From NCBI GenBank assembly GCA_964482955.1, contig CAYZZW010000037.1, positions 1 to 32,608 of the forward strand: a DNA stretch of 32,608 nt, written 5' to 3'. Positions 30,545 to 32,608 of the stretch are shown here, in pieces. The notes under the pieces are model-generated. The model was not told the DNA's origin. It saw only the letters and a list, made by a program, of their open reading frames with translations, and ran no database searches. Position numbers and translations under genes: made by a program. Within the stretch, counting starts at the first letter, position 1. Each line of letters opens with the position of its first letter. Source of the stretch: JAPLSN01 sp964482955 (lineage in GTDB: Bacteria > Spirochaetota > Spirochaetia > Treponematales > UBA12059).

Positions 30545-31759
30545 TCAACCCTTCGATTGCCGGACCGGCTCCTTCAAGCGCGCCGCGACGAAGGCGCATA
30601 AGGCCAGGAGAACGCAACCGGCGACGAGCGACGGCGTGAAGGAACCCTTCCGATCCTTCGTGAGCTCCATGAGGTACACGAACACGACGGACAGCTGGCC
30701 GAAGAGCTGGATGAGGCCGTTCGACGTGCCTTCCGGCGTCGGCCGCGAGATTTCCGCGGCGTACTGCATCCCCACCGGAAACATGCCGACGAGGAAGAAG
30801 CCGAGCAGGAACCCCGACGCGAGCAGGATCGCGTAACCCGGCGCGAAGGCGACGCCCAGGAGGGCCGGCACCGCGCCCGCGAGCCCGAGCGCCATGTACG
30901 GAGTCCGCTTGAGCGAGCGGTCGGACAGCGCCGGCAGGACGATGGCGCCGACGAGGCCGCCCGCCAGCATCACGGCGCCGAGCGTGCCGGCCTGGCCCGA
31001 GTCGAAGCCGCGCGGCCGCACGATGCCCTCGATCCACGTGTTGAGGCCGTTGAACAAGCCGAGCCCGATGAACGAGATCGCCAGATAGAAACGGAAGTCA
31101 CGGAGCGAGAACGCGTGCTTGAGGCCGTCCAGCATGAGCGCGCGCGTTTCGACGGAGTCCGCCGAAGGCGGCGTCTTCGGGCGTTCGCGCGCGACGACGA
31201 GGAAGAGCGCCGCGGAGGCGGCCGCCGCGACGCCGTACGCGAGCTGGGCTTCCGCCATGCCCATGCCTTCGACCAGCGCGGGCGTGACTACCATGCCTAT
31301 CGCGGTGCCGACGAGGTTCCCGAGCGTGACGATGCCCACCGCCGTGGCGCGCTCGCGCGGGGGAAACCAGCGGACGGGCACGGTCGTCCACGCGTTGAGC
31401 AGGAAGGGTTGCGCCGCCGCGACGCCGAGCGTGCCGACGAGCGCGAGCGCGTAGCTGTGACCGGCGAAGCCCCGGAGGAGGCCGAAGGCCCCCATGAGGA
31501 CGGCGCCGAAGCCGACGGTGATCCGGAAGCCGAACTTGTCGATGGCCCACGACACCGGAATCGACAGGGGCAGGAAGGCGATCATGAAGGACATGGCGAA
31601 GAAGCCGATGGCGAGTTCGCTCACGCCGTAATAGGAAGCCGCCGCCTGTGTGACCGGGGCGTACGCGATCCACAGGATCTGGATCACGAGATTGATCGCC
31701 GCGAAGACGCCGAGCACCGCCCAGCGGTATCCGGAACTCTTGTATCCGTTCGCGTCCAT
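30545..31759 (-). CDS. MFS transporter (FLVCR/DIRC2-like branch)
   Basis: A 404-residue major facilitator superfamily permease with 12 predicted helices in two halves around a cytoplasmic loop (~195-215). P-F-L-L-N-A-W-T-T-V-P-V-R-W-F-P-P-R-E-R-A-T-A and G-N-L-V-G-T-A-I-G recall the FLVCR-like branch, whose eukaryotic members move haem, choline or related compounds; substrates of bacterial members are unknown. D-K-F-G-F-R after helix 2 is the MFS loop motif. GGAGG lies six bases before the ATG, and the gene follows the kinase stop by 19 bases, so the two form an operon. The context suggests import of a sugar or polyol to be phosphorylated by the kinase. Confidence 0.85.
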   Translation of the reverse strand: MDANGYKSSGYRWAVLGVFAAINLVIQILWIAYAPVTQAAASYYGVSELAIGFFAMSFMIAFLPLSIPVSWAIDKFGFRITVGFGAVLMGAFGLLRGFAGHSYALALVGTLGVAAAQPFLLNAWTTVPVRWFPPRERATAVGIVTLGNLVGTAIGMVVTPALVEGMGMAEAQLAYGVAAAASAALFLVVARERPKTPPSADSVETRALMLDGLKHAFSLRDFRFYLAISFIGLGLFNGLNTWIEGIVRPRGFDSGQAGTLGAVMLAGGLVGAIVLPALSDRSLKRTPYMALGLAGAVPALLGVAFAPGYAILLASGFLLGFFLVGMFPVGMQYAAEISRPTPEGTSNGLIQLFGQLSVVFVYLMELTKDRKGSFTPSLVAGCVLLALCAFVAARLKEPVRQSKG

Positions 31760-31778
31760 GCCGTTCCTCCGTCGTCCG

Positions 31779-32608
31779 TCAGGCGTTGAGTTTCGCGTAG
31801 AGCTTCTTCGTCTTCTTGTAGTACTCGGCGAACACGCCGAAGCGCTCGTCGTGCAGGGTCCTCGTCCGCGGATCCGGTTCCCACACGCGTTTGACCGGCA
31901 CGAGCGCGGGCACGTCGGCGAACGACAGCTCGCCCAAGCCCACCCGCGCGATGAAGGCGGCGCCGCGCGCGTTGGCGCGTATCGAGTCGTCGATCTGCCC
32001 CACGGGACGGTCGAGCACGTCGGCGAAGATCGAGCACCAGACGTCCGAGACGCCGCCGCCGCCCGCGACTCGGATCAGCCCGGTCTTCCGTCCCGTGAAG
32101 CGCTCGACCGGGCCCAGCATCCAGCGCGTGTTGTACGCGATCCCCTCGAGGAAGGCGCGCACGACGTCCGCGCGGTCGTTGTCGAGCGAGAGGTTGAACA
32201 GGCTCGCGCGGAGCCTGCGGTCCTCGACCGGGGCGCGCTCGCCCCAGATCCACGGAAAGTACATGACGCCGTTCGAGCCGGCCGGGGTGCGCGCGGCCAT
32301 GTCGTCCATGATCTTGAACACGTCCGGCACCGCCGCCTCCGCGAGAAGCTCGTCCTTGTGGTAGAGGATCTTGTCGCGGAGGAAAGACAGGTTGCCGCCC
32401 GCGGTGGCTTGCAGGGCGGTGAGGAGATAGCGGTCAGGCAACGCGCAGGGCACCGACGCGAGCGCCGAGCCGATATCGGTCTTCTTGAACGGGACGTGCA
32501 CGCCCATCCACGACGAGGTGCCGAGATACAGGTGCGCCGCGTAGTCCGCGACGGCCCCGGAACCTATCGCCGCCGCCGTGTTGTCGATGGCCCCCGCGAC
32601 CACGCGGA
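31779..32608 (-). CDS. FGGY-family carbohydrate kinase, C-terminal part (5' end outside window)
   Basis: The frame stays open to the right edge of the window (about 276 codons), so the N-terminal sugar-binding half is missing here; a GTG near 32603 is internal, not the start. The visible part begins in the second FGGY domain: G-A-I-D-N-T-A-A-A-I-G, L-G-T-S-S-W (ATP phosphate loop), and R-V-A-G-G-G-G-V-S-D-V-W near 175 of the fragment (adenosine site), the typical order for xylulokinase-, gluconate- and glycerol-kinase-like proteins. It phosphorylates a sugar or polyol with ATP. A xylulokinase-like substrate is possible, but specificity residues are in the missing half. First visible gene of an operon with an MFS transporter. 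Confidence 0.88.
   Translation of the reverse strand, partial: RVVAGAIDNTAAAIGSGAVADYAAHLYLGTSSWMGVHVPFKKTDIGSALASVPCALPDRYLLTALQATAGGNLSFLRDKILYHKDELLAEAAVPDVFKIMDDMAARTPAGSNGVMYFPWIWGERAPVEDRRLRASLFNLSLDNDRADVVRAFLEGIAYNTRWMLGPVERFTGRKTGLIRVAGGGGVSDVWCSIFADVLDRPVGQIDDSIRANARGAAFIARVGLGELSFADVPALVPVKRVWEPDPRTRTLHDERFGVFAEYYKKTKKLYAKLNA

Overview
The window comes from a GC-rich, diderm (outer-membrane-bearing) bacterium. It encodes Sec signal peptides, lipoproteins with Ala/Ser-Cys lipoboxes, an outer-membrane beta-barrel and a LolA-like periplasmic carrier. Lipobox style, the intergenic repeats and the gene mix make a spirochaete my best guess, but nothing in the window proves it. I see no rRNA, tRNA, CRISPR array, transposase or phage gene.

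Layout. (1) 1-7312, minus: the first ~2,437 codons of a giant exported surface protein. It has a signal peptide, a unique N-terminal region, about five composite repeats of ~215 residues, and then haemagglutinin-like beta-strand repeats that run off the left edge. Facing away from it is a beta-propeller lipoprotein (7562-9784, plus). (2) 9898-13288, plus: two tandem, closely related AMP-forming acyl-CoA synthetases, followed by ornithine carbamoyltransferase (13466-14467) with its own promoter and terminator. (3) 14.5-16.5 kb: an accessory island with hairpin repeats, an AT-rich lipoprotein gene unlike its surroundings, a type II toxin-antitoxin pair (PIN toxin and small antitoxin) with an operator-like promoter, and three 13-bp palindromes. 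(4) 16499-19836, minus: a sensor histidine kinase and asparaginyl-tRNA synthetase, separated by a leader with two mutually exclusive hairpins. (5) 20079-25333, minus: an envelope-trafficking operon of two FtsX-type permeases, a LolA-like protein and a beta-barrel, with no ATPase gene in the window. (6) 25792-27560, minus: a secreted protein with an internal duplication, translationally coupled to a metallo-beta-lactamase-fold hydrolase. (7) 27871-28908, plus: a GH20-like glycosidase lipoprotein. (8) 29191-32608, minus: an FGGY sugar kinase (partial), an MFS transporter and a nucleoside-gate-like membrane protein, probably a sugar or nucleoside uptake and phosphorylation unit.

The most notable non-coding signal is a 102-bp structured repeat present twice (19868-19969 and 28905-29006). 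It has a perfect 16-bp inner stem and an outer stem in which one base pair differs between the copies but stays paired. Two more dispersed repeat families occur: CACGGAG-type (three copies) and GATTGAAGCG-type (two copies). Among the protein systems, the ATPase-less FtsX/FtsX/LolA-like/barrel operon and the duplicated-domain protein plus metallohydrolase pair deserve follow-up.
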